DNA from: an uncultured Flavobacteriaceae bacterium
GTDB taxonomy: Bacteria; Bacteroidota; Bacteroidia; Flavobacteriales; Flavobacteriaceae
Direction of reading: 5' to 3'
NCBI GenBank assembly: GCA_937944485.1
Contig: CALDYU010000005.1
Span: 451,998-515,997, forward strand
Length of the DNA stretch: 64,000 nt
The notes beneath the pieces were generated by a model, which was not told where the DNA came from, did not search any database, and saw only the letters and a list, made by a program, of their open reading frames with translations. Shown here one piece after another: positions 21,431-32,323 of this stretch. A program made the translations under genes and the position numbers. Position 1 is the stretch's first letter. Each line of letters starts with the position of its first letter.

Positions 21431-22291
21431 ATGGCCAATCTTAAAGAAATTAGAAATAGAATAGCGTCAGTTTCATCAACGATGCAGATTACCAGTGCTA
21501 TGAAAATGGTATCTGCTGCGAAGTTGAAGAAAGCTCAAGATGCTATTACCGCCATGCGTCCGTATGCTGATAAGCTGACGGAACTTTTACAAAGTTTAAG
21601 CGCAAGTATGGATGGTGATTCTGGAAGTAAATTTTCAGATAACCGAGAGGTGAATAAAGTATTAGTAGTTGCCATTACTTCGAATAGAGGACTTGCTGGA
21701 GCTTTCAACTCCAATATTCTAAAGCAATGTGCAATTTTAATTGATGAAACCTACGCCGGAAAACAAGTCGACTTTGTTGCTATTGGGAAAAAAGCAAATG
21801 ACTTTTTAAGTAAAAAAGGAACCGTACTTTCTAACCATAGTGATTTGTATGAAGACTTAAGTTTTGACAATACAGCTATAATTGCTGAGAACTTGATGGA
21901 GAAATTTACTTCAGGAGCGTATGATAGAATAGACATCGTTTATAATAAGTTCAAGAATGCCGCAACGCAAATTGTAATGACAGAGCAGTTTTTGCCTATT
22001 GTTCCTGTTGAAGGAGCAGAAGGTTCAAGCGGAGACTATATATTCGAACCATCTAAGGTTGAAATCGTAGAGCAGTTGATTCCGAAGTCATTAAAAACAC
22101 AATTGTATAAAGGCATTCGGGATTCGTTTGCTAGTGAGCATGGTGCTCGTATGACCGCAATGCACAAAGCAACAGATAATGCAACGGAATTAAGAGATCA
22201 GTTGAAATTGACCTATAATAAAGCAAGACAAGCAGCTATTACTAATGAGATTTTAGAGATCGTTGGTGGTGCGGAAGCGTTAAACAACTAG
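21431..22291 (+). CDS. atpG: F0F1 ATP synthase subunit gamma
   Basis: KEIRNRIASVSSTMQITSAMKMVSAAKLKKAQ; C-terminal YNKARQAAITNEILEIVGGAEAL. Confidence 0.97.
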   Translation: MANLKEIRNRIASVSSTMQITSAMKMVSAAKLKKAQDAITAMRPYADKLTELLQSLSASMDGDSGSKFSDNREVNKVLVVAITSNRGLAGAFNSNILKQCAILIDETYAGKQVDFVAIGKKANDFLSKKGTVLSNHSDLYEDLSFDNTAIIAENLMEKFTSGAYDRIDIVYNKFKNAATQIVMTEQFLPIVPVEGAEGSSGDYIFEPSKVEIVEQLIPKSLKTQLYKGIRDSFASEHGARMTAMHKATDNATELRDQLKLTYNKARQAAITNEILEIVGGAEALNN

Positions 22292-22314
22292 CGAATACTT
22301 TCAAATATAAAATA

Positions 22315-22347
22315 AAACCTCGCAGTCATGCGGGGTTTCTTTTTTTA
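22315..22347 (+). terminator. Rho-independent terminator of atp operon
   Basis: AAACCTCGCA-GTCA-TGCGGGGTTT followed by T-tract. Confidence 0.85.
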
Positions 22348-22366
22348 ACCGATTTTTGTCATTCTG

Positions 22367-23599
22367 ATGCAATCAAAAAAAACCGCTTTATTTTTTATTT
22401 TCATTACCGTTCTGGTAGATGTTATTGGAATAGGGATAATAATTCCAATTATTCCTGATTTAATAATGGAACTTACAGGCGAGGGTACTGCACAAGCTGT
22501 TATTTACGGAATGTGGTTGACCACTGCTTTCGCGGGAATGCAGTTTTTATTTTCCCCAGTATTAGGCGAAATCTCGGATCGTTACGGTCGACGACCAATT
22601 CTATTAATTGCCTTATTAGGTTTAAGTATTGATTATTTAATTCATGCTTGGGCTCCAACCATTACCTTTTTGTTTATTGGGCGATTCCTTGCAGGAATAA
22701 CAGGTGCCAGTTTTACAGTTGCATCTGCTTATATTGCAGATATAAGTTCTCCGGAAGAGAAAGCAAAAAACTATGGCTTAATAGGAGCTGCTTTCGGCTT
22801 AGGATTTATTATCGGCCCAGGAATAGGTGGTTTTTTTGGCGAATTTGATATTCGTTTACCTTTTTATATTGCCGCCGGATTGACTTTTGCAAACTTCCTG
22901 TTTGGGTATTTCTTTGTTCCAGAATCTTTGGCTGAAGCAAATAGAAGGCCTATCAATCCGTTAAAAATGATTCCCGGTGTTTCTTTGGTAAGCCTAAGAA
23001 ATTACAAAGGGGTGCTGCTACTTATTTTTGCATTTTTTCTTGCCAATTTAGCAGGGCAAGCCTTACCTTCAGTATGGTCGTATTATGGCATTGAACGTTA
23101 TGATTGGAGTCCCAAAGAAATTGGTGTTTCTCTAATGGTAGTAGGTCTATTAGTTGCCGTGGCTCAAGGTTTTTTGGTTGACATTGTGGTGAAAAAGATT
23201 GGGAAGAAGCAAACGATTATCATCGGATTTCTTCTATGGACTGTAGGTATGTTTCTATTCTCTCAAGCTTCCCAACCATGGATGCTTTATGCGTTTTTAA
23301 TTCCTTACGCTTTAGGCGGAATTGCGGGACCCACTATTCAAGGTGTTATCTCTAATCAGGTCTCTGAAAATGAACAAGGCAACCTTCAAGGTGCGATTAC
23401 AGGCTTAGTAAGTGTAACGGCGATCTTAGGGCAATTGATATTTGCCCCAGTGTTTTACTATTTCATACGCCCAGAAACGGACAATTACTTTCCAGGTGCA
23501 CCATATGCCTTAGCGGCTATCTTATTATTTATAGCATTTATTTTCGCAATCTTGGCTATGAAACGAATGGATTTAAAAGAGGAGACATCTTCTAGTTAA
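22367..23599 (+). CDS. MFS transporter, TCR/Tet-like
   Basis: FSPVLGEISDRYGRRPILLIALLGLSIDYL, RFLAGITGAS; 12 TM. Confidence 0.9.
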   Translation: MQSKKTALFFIFITVLVDVIGIGIIIPIIPDLIMELTGEGTAQAVIYGMWLTTAFAGMQFLFSPVLGEISDRYGRRPILLIALLGLSIDYLIHAWAPTITFLFIGRFLAGITGASFTVASAYIADISSPEEKAKNYGLIGAAFGLGFIIGPGIGGFFGEFDIRLPFYIAAGLTFANFLFGYFFVPESLAEANRRPINPLKMIPGVSLVSLRNYKGVLLLIFAFFLANLAGQALPSVWSYYGIERYDWSPKEIGVSLMVVGLLVAVAQGFLVDIVVKKIGKKQTIIIGFLLWTVGMFLFSQASQPWMLYAFLIPYALGGIAGPTIQGVISNQVSENEQGNLQGAITGLVSVTAILGQLIFAPVFYYFIRPETDNYFPGAPYALAAILLFIAFIFAILAMKRMDLKEETSSS

Positions 23600-23708
23600 A
23601 GCTTTGTATAAGTAGTATTTTGCCTTACCGGGTTACTTTTTTGTTGTTGTAAGATGTAACATTTTTTAGAAACGGTATCTAAAGAATGAATCATTTAAAA
23701 ATAACAAC

Positions 23709-24548
23709 ATGAAAAGTTTAAGAAGAATTATATTCCTTTTGCTACTCACATCCGTTTTCGAACTAAATGCCCAAAATGCATTTGAAGTTAAAGTAGAAGG
23801 AAAAGGGCAACCAATTTTATTTTTCCCTGGCTTTACTTGCACAGGAGAAGTATGGCAAGAAACCGTAATCGAACTTGCGAAAAATTGCGAATGTCATATT
23901 TTTACTTTTGCTGGTTTTGGAAATGTTCCTTCGATTGAAAAACCGTGGCTTCCTAAGATAAAAGAAGAAATAGTTCAATATGTGAAAGAGCATAAGTTAG
24001 AAAACCCCATTGTAATTGGTCATAGTATGGGTGGTGCTTTGGGGCTGTGGTTAGCGACTGATGAAGACCATCCGTATTCGAAACTGATTATCGTAGACGC
24101 CTTGCCTTCGGTAGGGGCTTTAATGATGCCCAATTTTAAAAGTGAAAATATGGTTTATGATAGCCCATGGAACAAACAAACGCTTGAGATGAATGATGAA
24201 GCTTTTGAAAAAATGGCCGCACAAATGGCTGCAGGAATGACTTTGAATAAAGAAAAGATTGAACAAATCAAAAATTGGATTATTCAAAGTGACCGTGAAA
24301 CTTACGTTTACGGGTATACAGATTTGTTAAAACTCGACTTGAGAAAAGATATTGCCAAAATAACTATTCCTGTGACGGTACTCGGTGCAACTCATCCTTT
24401 TGGATTGGAAATGGCGAAACAGACCTACGAGACACAGTATGCGAATTTGAAAGATTATAAAATGGAGTTTGCAGAGGGTGCTGCCCATTTTATAATGTAT
24501 GACCAACCAGAATGGTTTTTAAGCAAGGTTCAAAAAGCACTGAAGTAG
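23709..24548 (+). CDS. Secreted alpha/beta hydrolase
   Basis: Signal peptide, GHSMGGALGLWLA nucleophile elbow, C-terminal H in GAAHFIMYDQPEWF. Confidence 0.9.
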   Translation: MKSLRRIIFLLLLTSVFELNAQNAFEVKVEGKGQPILFFPGFTCTGEVWQETVIELAKNCECHIFTFAGFGNVPSIEKPWLPKIKEEIVQYVKEHKLENPIVIGHSMGGALGLWLATDEDHPYSKLIIVDALPSVGALMMPNFKSENMVYDSPWNKQTLEMNDEAFEKMAAQMAAGMTLNKEKIEQIKNWIIQSDRETYVYGYTDLLKLDLRKDIAKITIPVTVLGATHPFGLEMAKQTYETQYANLKDYKMEFAEGAAHFIMYDQPEWFLSKVQKALK

Positions 24549-24550
24549 TA

Positions 24551-25048
24551 ATGCATACAAAGCAAGCTCATTTCGAAAATATATATCAATCAAATTATCA
24601 AAAGGTGATTCGGGTTTGCAGGGGTTATGTCAATGGTAATGAAGCTTTGGCCAAAGATCTAACACAAGAGGTTTTCATTAAGGTCTGGCAGAATCTCTCA
24701 TCTTTTAGAGAAGAGGCTAGCCTATCCACTTGGATATATCGGATTACAGTAAATACGTGTCTTCTTCAATTTCGAAAGAAAAAGTATTTAAGTGATGCCG
24801 AAGTATTTGAGCACTATGTAGAATCTCCAGAGGAATCCTTACCATCGAAAGAAGAACAATTAAAAAAGATGTATCAGTGTATTCAAAAGCTTCCTAAAAC
24901 AAATAAGGCCATTATTTTGTTAGAATTAGAAGGCTTGCCTCAAAAAGATATTGCGGAGATAACAGGATTGTCGCATGAAGCGATTCGTGTGCGAATACAT
25001 CGTATAAAAAATAATTTAACTAAATGTGTACAAAATGACAGCATTTGA
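24551..25048 (+). CDS. ECF-type sigma-70 factor
   Basis: DLTQEVFIKVWQNLSSFREEASLSTWIYRITVNTCL; region 4 DIAEITGLSHEAIRVRIHRIK. Confidence 0.92.
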   Translation: MHTKQAHFENIYQSNYQKVIRVCRGYVNGNEALAKDLTQEVFIKVWQNLSSFREEASLSTWIYRITVNTCLLQFRKKKYLSDAEVFEHYVESPEESLPSKEEQLKKMYQCIQKLPKTNKAIILLELEGLPQKDIAEITGLSHEAIRVRIHRIKNNLTKCVQNDSI

Positions 25049-25589
25049 AGATTTAAAGTCACAATGGGGAAATCAAAATCAATCTGAACCGCCTGTTGAT
25101 GGAGCAAAACAGATTTTGAAGCAAATTGCATCCGTCCGAAACAAACAACGTATTACTAATGGGGTTCTCGCTGTAACAGGCAGTATACTTATTGCCTTTT
25201 TCTTTTATGTTACAGCATATAAATTTCAATCAGTAATGATTGGTCTACTACTAATGATTGGTGCATTAGTATTCAGAATAGGGCTAGAGTATTCAAGTAT
25301 TCGAGCTTTGAATACAATGAATGTTTCCGCTAGTGTAGAAAGTTTTAAGAATGAAATCATGAGCTATTACAAACGAAGAAAGAAAGTACATTTTATACTT
25401 ACGCCTATAATTATTCTTGTTTATTGTATTGGCTTTGTGATGTTGTTACCGGCCTTTAAAGAAAGTCTATCTGCGGGGTTTTATAATTACATCATAATTT
25501 CGGGCATCATAACACTATTCGTTTTATGTCTTTTTATGGCAAGAGAGATTAAGAAAGAACTGTTGGTATTAAAAGGACTTATGGATTAA
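25035..25589 (+). CDS. Membrane protein, putative anti-sigma partner (4-bp-class overlap with sigma gene)
   Basis: N-terminal soluble region and about 4 TM; start overlaps sigma factor stop. Confidence 0.6.
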   Translation: MTAFEDLKSQWGNQNQSEPPVDGAKQILKQIASVRNKQRITNGVLAVTGSILIAFFFYVTAYKFQSVMIGLLLMIGALVFRIGLEYSSIRALNTMNVSASVESFKNEIMSYYKRRKKVHFILTPIIILVYCIGFVMLLPAFKESLSAGFYNYIIISGIITLFVLCLFMAREIKKELLVLKGLMD

Positions 25590-25702
25590 TAGTTATTAGA
25601 AATTGCCATTTAGTCTTATTTGAAGGTTATAAAGTAAAGTTTTAAGAAAGGTGTCAGCGTTTATTCTGAATTGTCTAATTTTGAAACTTAACCTTCGCGC
25701 TA

Positions 25703-27163
25703 TTGAATCCGCTTAAAAAACTTTTTAAACAAACGGCCATTTACGGGCTTGCTACGGTTTTACCGCGGATGATTTCTTTTATTTTATTACCACTTTATAC
25801 GGGTATTCTTGCAACTGCTGGCTACGGAAGGTTAGTTGTTATTTTTTCGTATATCGCAATATTTAATGTTTTCTTAGCTTATGGCATGGAAACCACATTT
25901 TTCAGATTCTTTAACAAATCTGACGATAAAGAAAATGTGGTTTCTACTTCTTTAATCTCTATAATAATAACGACTTGTATTTTTCTGGTCGTTGCTCTAC
26001 TTCTTCAAAATCAAATAGCCGCGGTTACAGGAATTGATTTACAGTACATTCGATATGCCATATTTATAGTAGCATTAGATGCTTTAGTGATCATTCCATT
26101 TGCCTGGCTGCGTGCTAATGAAAAACCAATTAAATATGCGATCATTAAAATTGCTAATGTGATTATCAATTTCGGGCTGAATATTTTTTTCTTACTGTAT
26201 CTTCCTGGCATTGCAGAAAGTAATCCAGAAGGAATATGGAGCTTCTTATACCAACCGGATTACGAAATTGCCTATGTCTTTATTTCAAATTTTATAGCCA
26301 GTGCAATCACCTTGGCAATACTATTTCCTTTATATTTAGATAGTACGTACCATTTTGACACTACTTTATGGAAGCGTATGATGGGCTATGCATGGCCTAT
26401 TTTGGTAGCTGGAATTGCATTCACAATTAATGAAGTATTTGATAAAATTTTACTAGAAAAATTGTTGCCTGAAGATGTTGCGGAAAGTGAAACAGGAATG
26501 TACGCCGCTTGTTATAAATTGGGTATGTTCATGACTTTATTTGCTACGGCATTTCGAATGGGTATTGAACCTTTCTTTTTTAGTCATGCGGGCACAAAAA
26601 ATCCTCAAAAGGCCTATGCGCAAATCACCAATTATTTCGTGATTTTTGGTAGTGTTATTTTACTAGCAGTGGTAGTTTTTTCAGATATTTTGAAAGTTTT
26701 ATTTGTGCGCGATGAATCGTATTGGGAAGCAATGAATATTGTACCAATTATTTTATTGGCAGGGTTTTTCTTGGGCATTTATCATAACCTCTCTGTATGG
26801 TACAAGGTGACAGACAAAACCCGTTTTGGGGCTTTTATTTCAATTATCGGCGCTATAATTACCATAATAATCAATGCTGTTTTTATTTCTAAAATAGGTT
26901 ATATGGCCTCTGCAGTTGCTACACTTATGGCTTATGGCACTATGATGGTTTTATCGTATTACTTTGGCAAATCGAGATATCCTATTCCTTATAATTTTAG
27001 AAAAATCCTGTTTTATTTAGGCATATCCATTTTATTTGCAACCATTTCATTTTACGGTTTTGACAGAAGCCTTTATGTCGGAGTGCCGTTATTACTCATA
27101 TTTTTAACCTTAATATATAAGCTTGAAAGCGACAAACTCAAACAAATATTTATTAAGAAATGA
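25703..27163 (+). CDS. Polysaccharide biosynthesis protein / flippase (MATE-like)
   Basis: [31 protein letters not shown], 12+ TM. Confidence 0.92.
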   Translation: MNPLKKLFKQTAIYGLATVLPRMISFILLPLYTGILATAGYGRLVVIFSYIAIFNVFLAYGMETTFFRFFNKSDDKENVVSTSLISIIITTCIFLVVALLLQNQIAAVTGIDLQYIRYAIFIVALDALVIIPFAWLRANEKPIKYAIIKIANVIINFGLNIFFLLYLPGIAESNPEGIWSFLYQPDYEIAYVFISNFIASAITLAILFPLYLDSTYHFDTTLWKRMMGYAWPILVAGIAFTINEVFDKILLEKLLPEDVAESETGMYAACYKLGMFMTLFATAFRMGIEPFFFSHAGTKNPQKAYAQITNYFVIFGSVILLAVVVFSDILKVLFVRDESYWEAMNIVPIILLAGFFLGIYHNLSVWYKVTDKTRFGAFISIIGAIITIIINAVFISKIGYMASAVATLMAYGTMMVLSYYFGKSRYPIPYNFRKILFYLGISILFATISFYGFDRSLYVGVPLLLIFLTLIYKLESDKLKQIFIKK

Positions 27164-27594
27164 CCATAAACATTATAAATAAATCGGCGCATCAACTGCC
27201 GCATTATGAAACCATTGCCTCTGCTGGGATGGATTTAAGAGCGAACATCGATGAGCCAGTAACATTGCAACCTTTAGAACGTACCATCATCAAAACAGGA
27301 TTGTTTATAGCGCTTCCTGTAGGCTATGAGGCACAGGTGAGACCAAGAAGTGGTTTAGCGGCTAAAAAGGGCATTACAGTTCTTAATGCACCAGGAACAG
27401 TAGACGCCGATTACAGAGGTGAAATAGGGGTGATTTTAGTTAACCTGTCGAATGAGGCCTTCACAATAGAAAATGGAGAGCGTGTTGCCCAGTTGGTTAT
27501 CGCTAAACACGAAAGAGCCGAATGGGTAGCGGTTGACGAACTTTCAGAAACTTCTCGAGGCGAAGGAGGCTTTGGAAGTACCGGGGTAAAATAG
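27160..27594 (+). CDS. dut: dUTP diphosphatase
   Basis: [53 protein letters not shown]. Confidence 0.97.
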   Translation: MTINIINKSAHQLPHYETIASAGMDLRANIDEPVTLQPLERTIIKTGLFIALPVGYEAQVRPRSGLAAKKGITVLNAPGTVDADYRGEIGVILVNLSNEAFTIENGERVAQLVIAKHERAEWVAVDELSETSRGEGGFGSTGVK

Positions 27595-27708
27595 TCTATT
27601 AAAAGGCAATTGACCTATCATATTGCCGTTACATGTGTATATTCTTTAAACAGAAAGATTAAAAGAAAAAATTTCCGTCTTTTCGGAAATGATTATAAAT
27701 AGTTTTTT

Positions 27709-28725
27709 ATGAAAATAATAGTCCCCATGGCGGGTAGAGGTTCGCGGCTTAGACCACATTCTTTAACGGTGCCAAAACCATTAATTCCTGTTGCAGGAAA
27801 ACCTATTGTTCATCGTTTGGTTGGTGATATTGCTAAGGTGTTAGGAGAACCTATAGAAGAAGTAGCTTTTGTACTAGGAGACCCTGCTTTTTTTGGTGAT
27901 GACGTTGTCGCTAGTTTAAAGGAACTTGCTGAAGGATTGGGTGCAAAAGCTTCCATTTACCGACAAGATCAACCCTTGGGTACTGGTCATGCAATAATGT
28001 GCGCAAAAGATTCTTTAGATGGCCCAGCGGTTATAGCTTACGCAGATACTTTAATTCGAGCCGATTTCAATTTAGATAAATCTGCCGACAGTGTAATTTG
28101 GGTAAAGCAAGTAGACCAGCCTGAAGCCTATGGGGTGGTTAAACTTAACGACAAGCAAGAGATTGTAGAATTGGTTGAAAAACCAGAGCAGTTTGTTTCT
28201 GATTTGGCCGTAATTGGCATTTACTATTTCAAAGATGTCAGTCAGTTGAAAGCTGAATTGCAAAAGGTTTTAGATAATAATATTATCAATGGAGGGGAAT
28301 ATCAAATCAATGACGGTATCAAGCAGATGATGGCAAAGGGAATGAAATTTGTACCAGGTAAGGTTGATGAATGGATGGATTGTGGTAACAAAAAAGTAAC
28401 ACTTGAAACAAATAGGCGCATGCTTGGCTTTCTTGAGAAAGACGGAGAAACCTTGATTTCGAATACAGTCCAGTTAGATAATGCAAATGTCATTGAACCT
28501 TGTTTTATAGGTGAAAATGTCGTCTTAAAAGATACTACGGTCGGACCTTACGTTTCTATAGGAAATGACACAGTGATTGTGAATTCAACGATAAAGAATA
28601 GTTTGATACAAACTCAAACTAAAATAGCGAATGCTAATTTAGACCATGCTATGATTGGGAATCATGTAGTTTTCGACGGTAATTTTGAAGCAATTAGTAT
28701 TGGCGATTACTCGGTTCTGGAATAG
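27709..28725 (+). CDS. Sugar-phosphate nucleotidyltransferase with left-handed beta-helix tail
   Basis: MKIIVPMAGRGSRLRPHSLTVPKPLIPVAGKPI; C-terminal hexapeptide-like repeats. Confidence 0.92.
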   Translation: MKIIVPMAGRGSRLRPHSLTVPKPLIPVAGKPIVHRLVGDIAKVLGEPIEEVAFVLGDPAFFGDDVVASLKELAEGLGAKASIYRQDQPLGTGHAIMCAKDSLDGPAVIAYADTLIRADFNLDKSADSVIWVKQVDQPEAYGVVKLNDKQEIVELVEKPEQFVSDLAVIGIYYFKDVSQLKAELQKVLDNNIINGGEYQINDGIKQMMAKGMKFVPGKVDEWMDCGNKKVTLETNRRMLGFLEKDGETLISNTVQLDNANVIEPCFIGENVVLKDTTVGPYVSIGNDTVIVNSTIKNSLIQTQTKIANANLDHAMIGNHVVFDGNFEAISIGDYSVLE

Positions 28726-28792
28726 TTCTTGAGATTGTGTTACTATTCCTATGAAAATTTGAGACGGGCTATAAAAAGCTCGAAGAATTATA

Positions 28793-29731
28793 ATGAAAAA
28801 ACAGCGAGCATTTCTTATATTTTTTATGGAGTTAGTGCTAACTCCATTTCAGTTTTATGCCCAAGAACCTACTCCGCAAATTAATGTAGAAGAAAGCGCT
28901 GAGGTTTTTCTTGAAGCGTATTCTGACGAATTTCAAGAAAGCTTTTTTGAAGCCTTAAAACAAAAAGGCATTGAGAATTATGATAAGGCAGTTAATCATT
29001 TGTTAGCCTGCAAGAATTTAGATGCAGAAAACTATACTGTTGATCATGAGCTAGCCAAGACATATTTTTTAGACAAACAATATAATCTTGCGTTAGATTA
29101 TGGCATAGTTGCCCTAAATTCTGAACCCGAGAATAAATGGTATTTAAATACGGTTGTTGAAATTTTACGAAAACAAAATCAATCTCTAGCACTAATTGAA
29201 GATCGTATTCCTTTTAAAAATGAAAAATTACGGACACATTTAGCTACTATTTATTTCGAGAGAAAAGATTTTGAAGAAGCTCTATCCGTTGTTGATAATC
29301 TTAAAAAGTCACCGATATCTACTGAATTGGAGGGCAAAATCAAGAGTGCTATTAAAGCAAGAGATGAGCGTTTGAAGATTGTATCTAACGTGATTGCGGA
29401 GAACGACAAAGTAGATCCATTAAAAAATTACAAAGTGCTCTTGCAAGAAATGATAGCAAATAATGATTTTGAAAAGTTGTTGAAGACTTCAGAAGAGGCT
29501 ATTGAAGAATATCCTTCCCAACCCTATTTTTATTTTGCGCATGGGTATGCTTTGAACAAATCGCTCAAACATAAAGAAGCCGTAAACTTTTTAGAGGCAG
29601 CCTTAGACATATTAATTGACGACCCCCAATTAGGCAACAAAATTTATGGCACGTTAGGGGAGGCGTACCAGCAGTTGAATGAGCCAGAAAAGGCAAATAA
29701 GTATCTTAGTAAAGTAATTCCCGGATTGTAA
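28793..29731 (+). CDS. TPR repeat protein, exported
   Basis: Signal peptide plus TPR-like helical repeats. Confidence 0.8.
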   Translation: MKKQRAFLIFFMELVLTPFQFYAQEPTPQINVEESAEVFLEAYSDEFQESFFEALKQKGIENYDKAVNHLLACKNLDAENYTVDHELAKTYFLDKQYNLALDYGIVALNSEPENKWYLNTVVEILRKQNQSLALIEDRIPFKNEKLRTHLATIYFERKDFEEALSVVDNLKKSPISTELEGKIKSAIKARDERLKIVSNVIAENDKVDPLKNYKVLLQEMIANNDFEKLLKTSEEAIEEYPSQPYFYFAHGYALNKSLKHKEAVNFLEAALDILIDDPQLGNKIYGTLGEAYQQLNEPEKANKYLSKVIPGL

Positions 29732-29732
29732 T

Positions 29733-30533
29733 ATGATCAAGCAATATGCCCCAATAAAGTTCTTAAGCTATTTCGTAGTTATTTTTCTATTACTTGTTTC
29801 TTGTAAATCCACTAAAATACCCAGTGATGGTGTTGTGAATTCCAAATTAGCCGCCAAAGTAATCGTTAAAGAACATTATAAAAATGCACTTCAATTCAAA
29901 ACTGCAAGAGGCAAGTTAAAAATCAACTATAACGACGGCAAAACCAATCAAGGGTTTTCACTTAGTTTTAGAATGGAAAAAGACAAAGCCATTTGGATGA
30001 GTGCGACGCTAGATTTAGTAAAAATATATATAACACCGGGTAGAATTGCCTTTTATAATCGTTTACAAAATGAGTATTTTGACGGAGATTTTACGTTTTT
30101 AAGTGAACTTCTAGGCACAGATTTAGATTTTCAGCAAGTACAAAATTTGCTTTTAGGGCAATCACTTCTTGATTTAAATAACGACGCGTATACAGTAAAA
30201 GCCGATAAAAATGTTTACGAATTAAAACCGAAGAAAGCAGGAAAATTGTTTGAAATGCTATTTCAGCTCGAGCCTAAACACTTTAAAATGGCTAAACAAG
30301 AGCTTTCGCAGCCTTCAAAAAACAGAGTGCTTCAGATAAATTATAAAAATTACCAACAAATAGAAAACCGAATACTACCCAGAGAAATTTTTATTTTAGC
30401 TGAAGATGCGGGAAGAAAATCGATGATAGATATTGAATATCGCAATGTTGTTTTTGATCAGCGATTAAAATTCCCGTTTAAAATACCTAAAGGTTTTAGA
30501 GAAATAGTGTTGAAGAAAGATGATATTAAATAA
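29733..30533 (+). CDS. DUF4292 lipoprotein
   Basis: Lipobox LLLVSCKSTK; order TPR-DUF4292-M23 typical. Confidence 0.8.
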   Translation: MIKQYAPIKFLSYFVVIFLLLVSCKSTKIPSDGVVNSKLAAKVIVKEHYKNALQFKTARGKLKINYNDGKTNQGFSLSFRMEKDKAIWMSATLDLVKIYITPGRIAFYNRLQNEYFDGDFTFLSELLGTDLDFQQVQNLLLGQSLLDLNNDAYTVKADKNVYELKPKKAGKLFEMLFQLEPKHFKMAKQELSQPSKNRVLQINYKNYQQIENRILPREIFILAEDAGRKSMIDIEYRNVVFDQRLKFPFKIPKGFREIVLKKDDIK

Positions 30534-31752
30534 AGGACGCAACTTTGTTATCTTTTTAGCGATGGTTCTACTGACATCGCATATAATACTTGGGCAATCA
30601 GAAGAGCAGAAATCTTTAGAAGCTAAACGAGAACAACTTCAAAACGAAATACGAGAGATAAATCGACTGCTTTTTGCTAAAAAGAAGCAAAGAGGTACGG
30701 TACTTGACCAAATGACTGCCCTCGATCAAAAAATCAATGTTCGGCAACAGTTAATAGAAGTTGCAAATAAGCAAGCCATTGTATTGAATCAAAAAATCAA
30801 TGCGAATATCGCGGCCATAAGTCAATTAAGGGCTGAACTCAATGTGCTTAAAGAAGATTATGCTTTAATGATTCAGAAATCATATCAGAATCGATCGAAG
30901 CAAAGCCGGTTGATGTTCTTATTGTCATCAGAAGATTTTTTTCAGGCTTTTAAGAGACTTCAGTATTTAGAACAATACACTGCTTTTAGAAGAACACAAG
31001 GCGAAGCAATCGCTACAAAAACCGATGAACTTACACGATTAAATAAAGACTTGAACGAAGAACGTAAAGTCAAAGTTGTTCTGTTGGCTCAAAATCGAAA
31101 AGCCAAAAAACAGCTATTTAAAGAAATTCAAGAACAAAAAGATCTTTTGGCTAACATTCGAAAGAATGAAGGTCAATATAGAGCTATCATAAGCAAGAAA
31201 GAGGAAGAATCCAGAAAAATCGACAAGCAAATTGAAAAGTTAATTCGAAGCGCTATTGCAGCTGCCAACAAAGCATCAGGAAAAAAAGGGACGAACGCTG
31301 CTAAATTTGATCTCACGCCAGAAGCTACGCTCATTGCAAATAACTTTATAGCGAATAAAGGAAGACTCATTTGGCCCGTTGAAAAAGGAATAAAAAGTCA
31401 AGGATTTGGGGTGTACCAAGATGCCCTATACCCTGGTATAAAGCATGAAAGTAATGGTGTTATTATAACCACAGATGAAGGTGCGATTGCGCGCGCCATA
31501 TTTGAAGGTGAAGTAATAGCGATACTGTCGGTACCTGGAGGAAATAAAGGGGTTCAAATTAAACACGGCAATTTTATAAGTACCTATTATAATTTATCTG
31601 ATTTGTACGTAAAAAAAGGAGATAAAGTGGCTATTAAAGCGGAGCTAGGAAAAATATTTACAAATGTAAATAATGGGCAAACCCGCCTTAAATTTTATCT
31701 GTACCAAGATACTTCAAAATTAAACCCAGAAGAATGGGTGTATCAGCTTTAA
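30520..31752 (+). CDS. Murein hydrolase activator EnvC-like, peptidase M23
   Basis: Coiled coil followed by LytM-like domain RLIWPVEKGIKSQGFGVY...GVQIKHGNFISTYYNL. Confidence 0.9.
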   Translation: MILNKGRNFVIFLAMVLLTSHIILGQSEEQKSLEAKREQLQNEIREINRLLFAKKKQRGTVLDQMTALDQKINVRQQLIEVANKQAIVLNQKINANIAAISQLRAELNVLKEDYALMIQKSYQNRSKQSRLMFLLSSEDFFQAFKRLQYLEQYTAFRRTQGEAIATKTDELTRLNKDLNEERKVKVVLLAQNRKAKKQLFKEIQEQKDLLANIRKNEGQYRAIISKKEEESRKIDKQIEKLIRSAIAAANKASGKKGTNAAKFDLTPEATLIANNFIANKGRLIWPVEKGIKSQGFGVYQDALYPGIKHESNGVIITTDEGAIARAIFEGEVIAILSVPGGNKGVQIKHGNFISTYYNLSDLYVKKGDKVAIKAELGKIFTNVNNGQTRLKFYLYQDTSKLNPEEWVYQL

Positions 31753-32264
31753 GAATTCATAAATAAAGCTCTTAATTCTGTAGCTTCATTCGGATTCATT
31801 TTCCCAGCTAAAACAAGGCTTAATTGTTTTCTACGTAAAGCAGCATCGAAGCGTTCTTTTTCTAAAGCAGATTCTGGTTCAAGAGGCGGTACCCGACTTG
31901 GTTTTCCATTTTCATCAAGAGCGACAAAGGTATAAATGCCTTCATTTGCTTTAGAGCGCTTTCCGCTAAAGCGGTTTTCAATCCAAACATCAATAAATAC
32001 TTCCATTGAAGTAGAAAATGCCCGAGAAACAGCCGCTTCTACAGTCACTACGCTACCTAAGGGTACGGCTTGCGTAAATGCCACGTGATTTACTGAAGCT
32101 GTTACCGTAATACCACCACTATGTCTTCCTGCAGCAATGCTTGCCGCCCTATCCATACGAGCCAGTAATTCTCCTCCAAAAAGGTTATTCAATATGTTTG
32201 TTTCTCCTGGAAGAACAATATCGGTCATTGTCGTGCGCGTATCACTAGGATTTTTAGCCTGCAT
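31749..32264 (-). CDS. Acyl-CoA thioesterase, YciA-like hotdog
   Basis: MTDIVLPGETNILNNLFGGELLARMDRAASIAAGRHSGG. Confidence 0.93.
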   Translation of the reverse strand: MQAKNPSDTRTTMTDIVLPGETNILNNLFGGELLARMDRAASIAAGRHSGGITVTASVNHVAFTQAVPLGSVVTVEAAVSRAFSTSMEVFIDVWIENRFSGKRSKANEGIYTFVALDENGKPSRVPPLEPESALEKERFDAALRRKQLSLVLAGKMNPNEATELRALFMNS

Positions 32265-32323
32265 AAAGAAATTTTTGACAAAGATACTCTTAAGTTAGAA
32301 GGATGAAAACGGAAGAAGAATTA

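Noticed and set aside
16704-22291. Missing atpD/atpC in the ATP synthase operon as an anomaly
   Set aside because: Separate location of atpDC is usual in Bacteroidota; not evidence of deletion.
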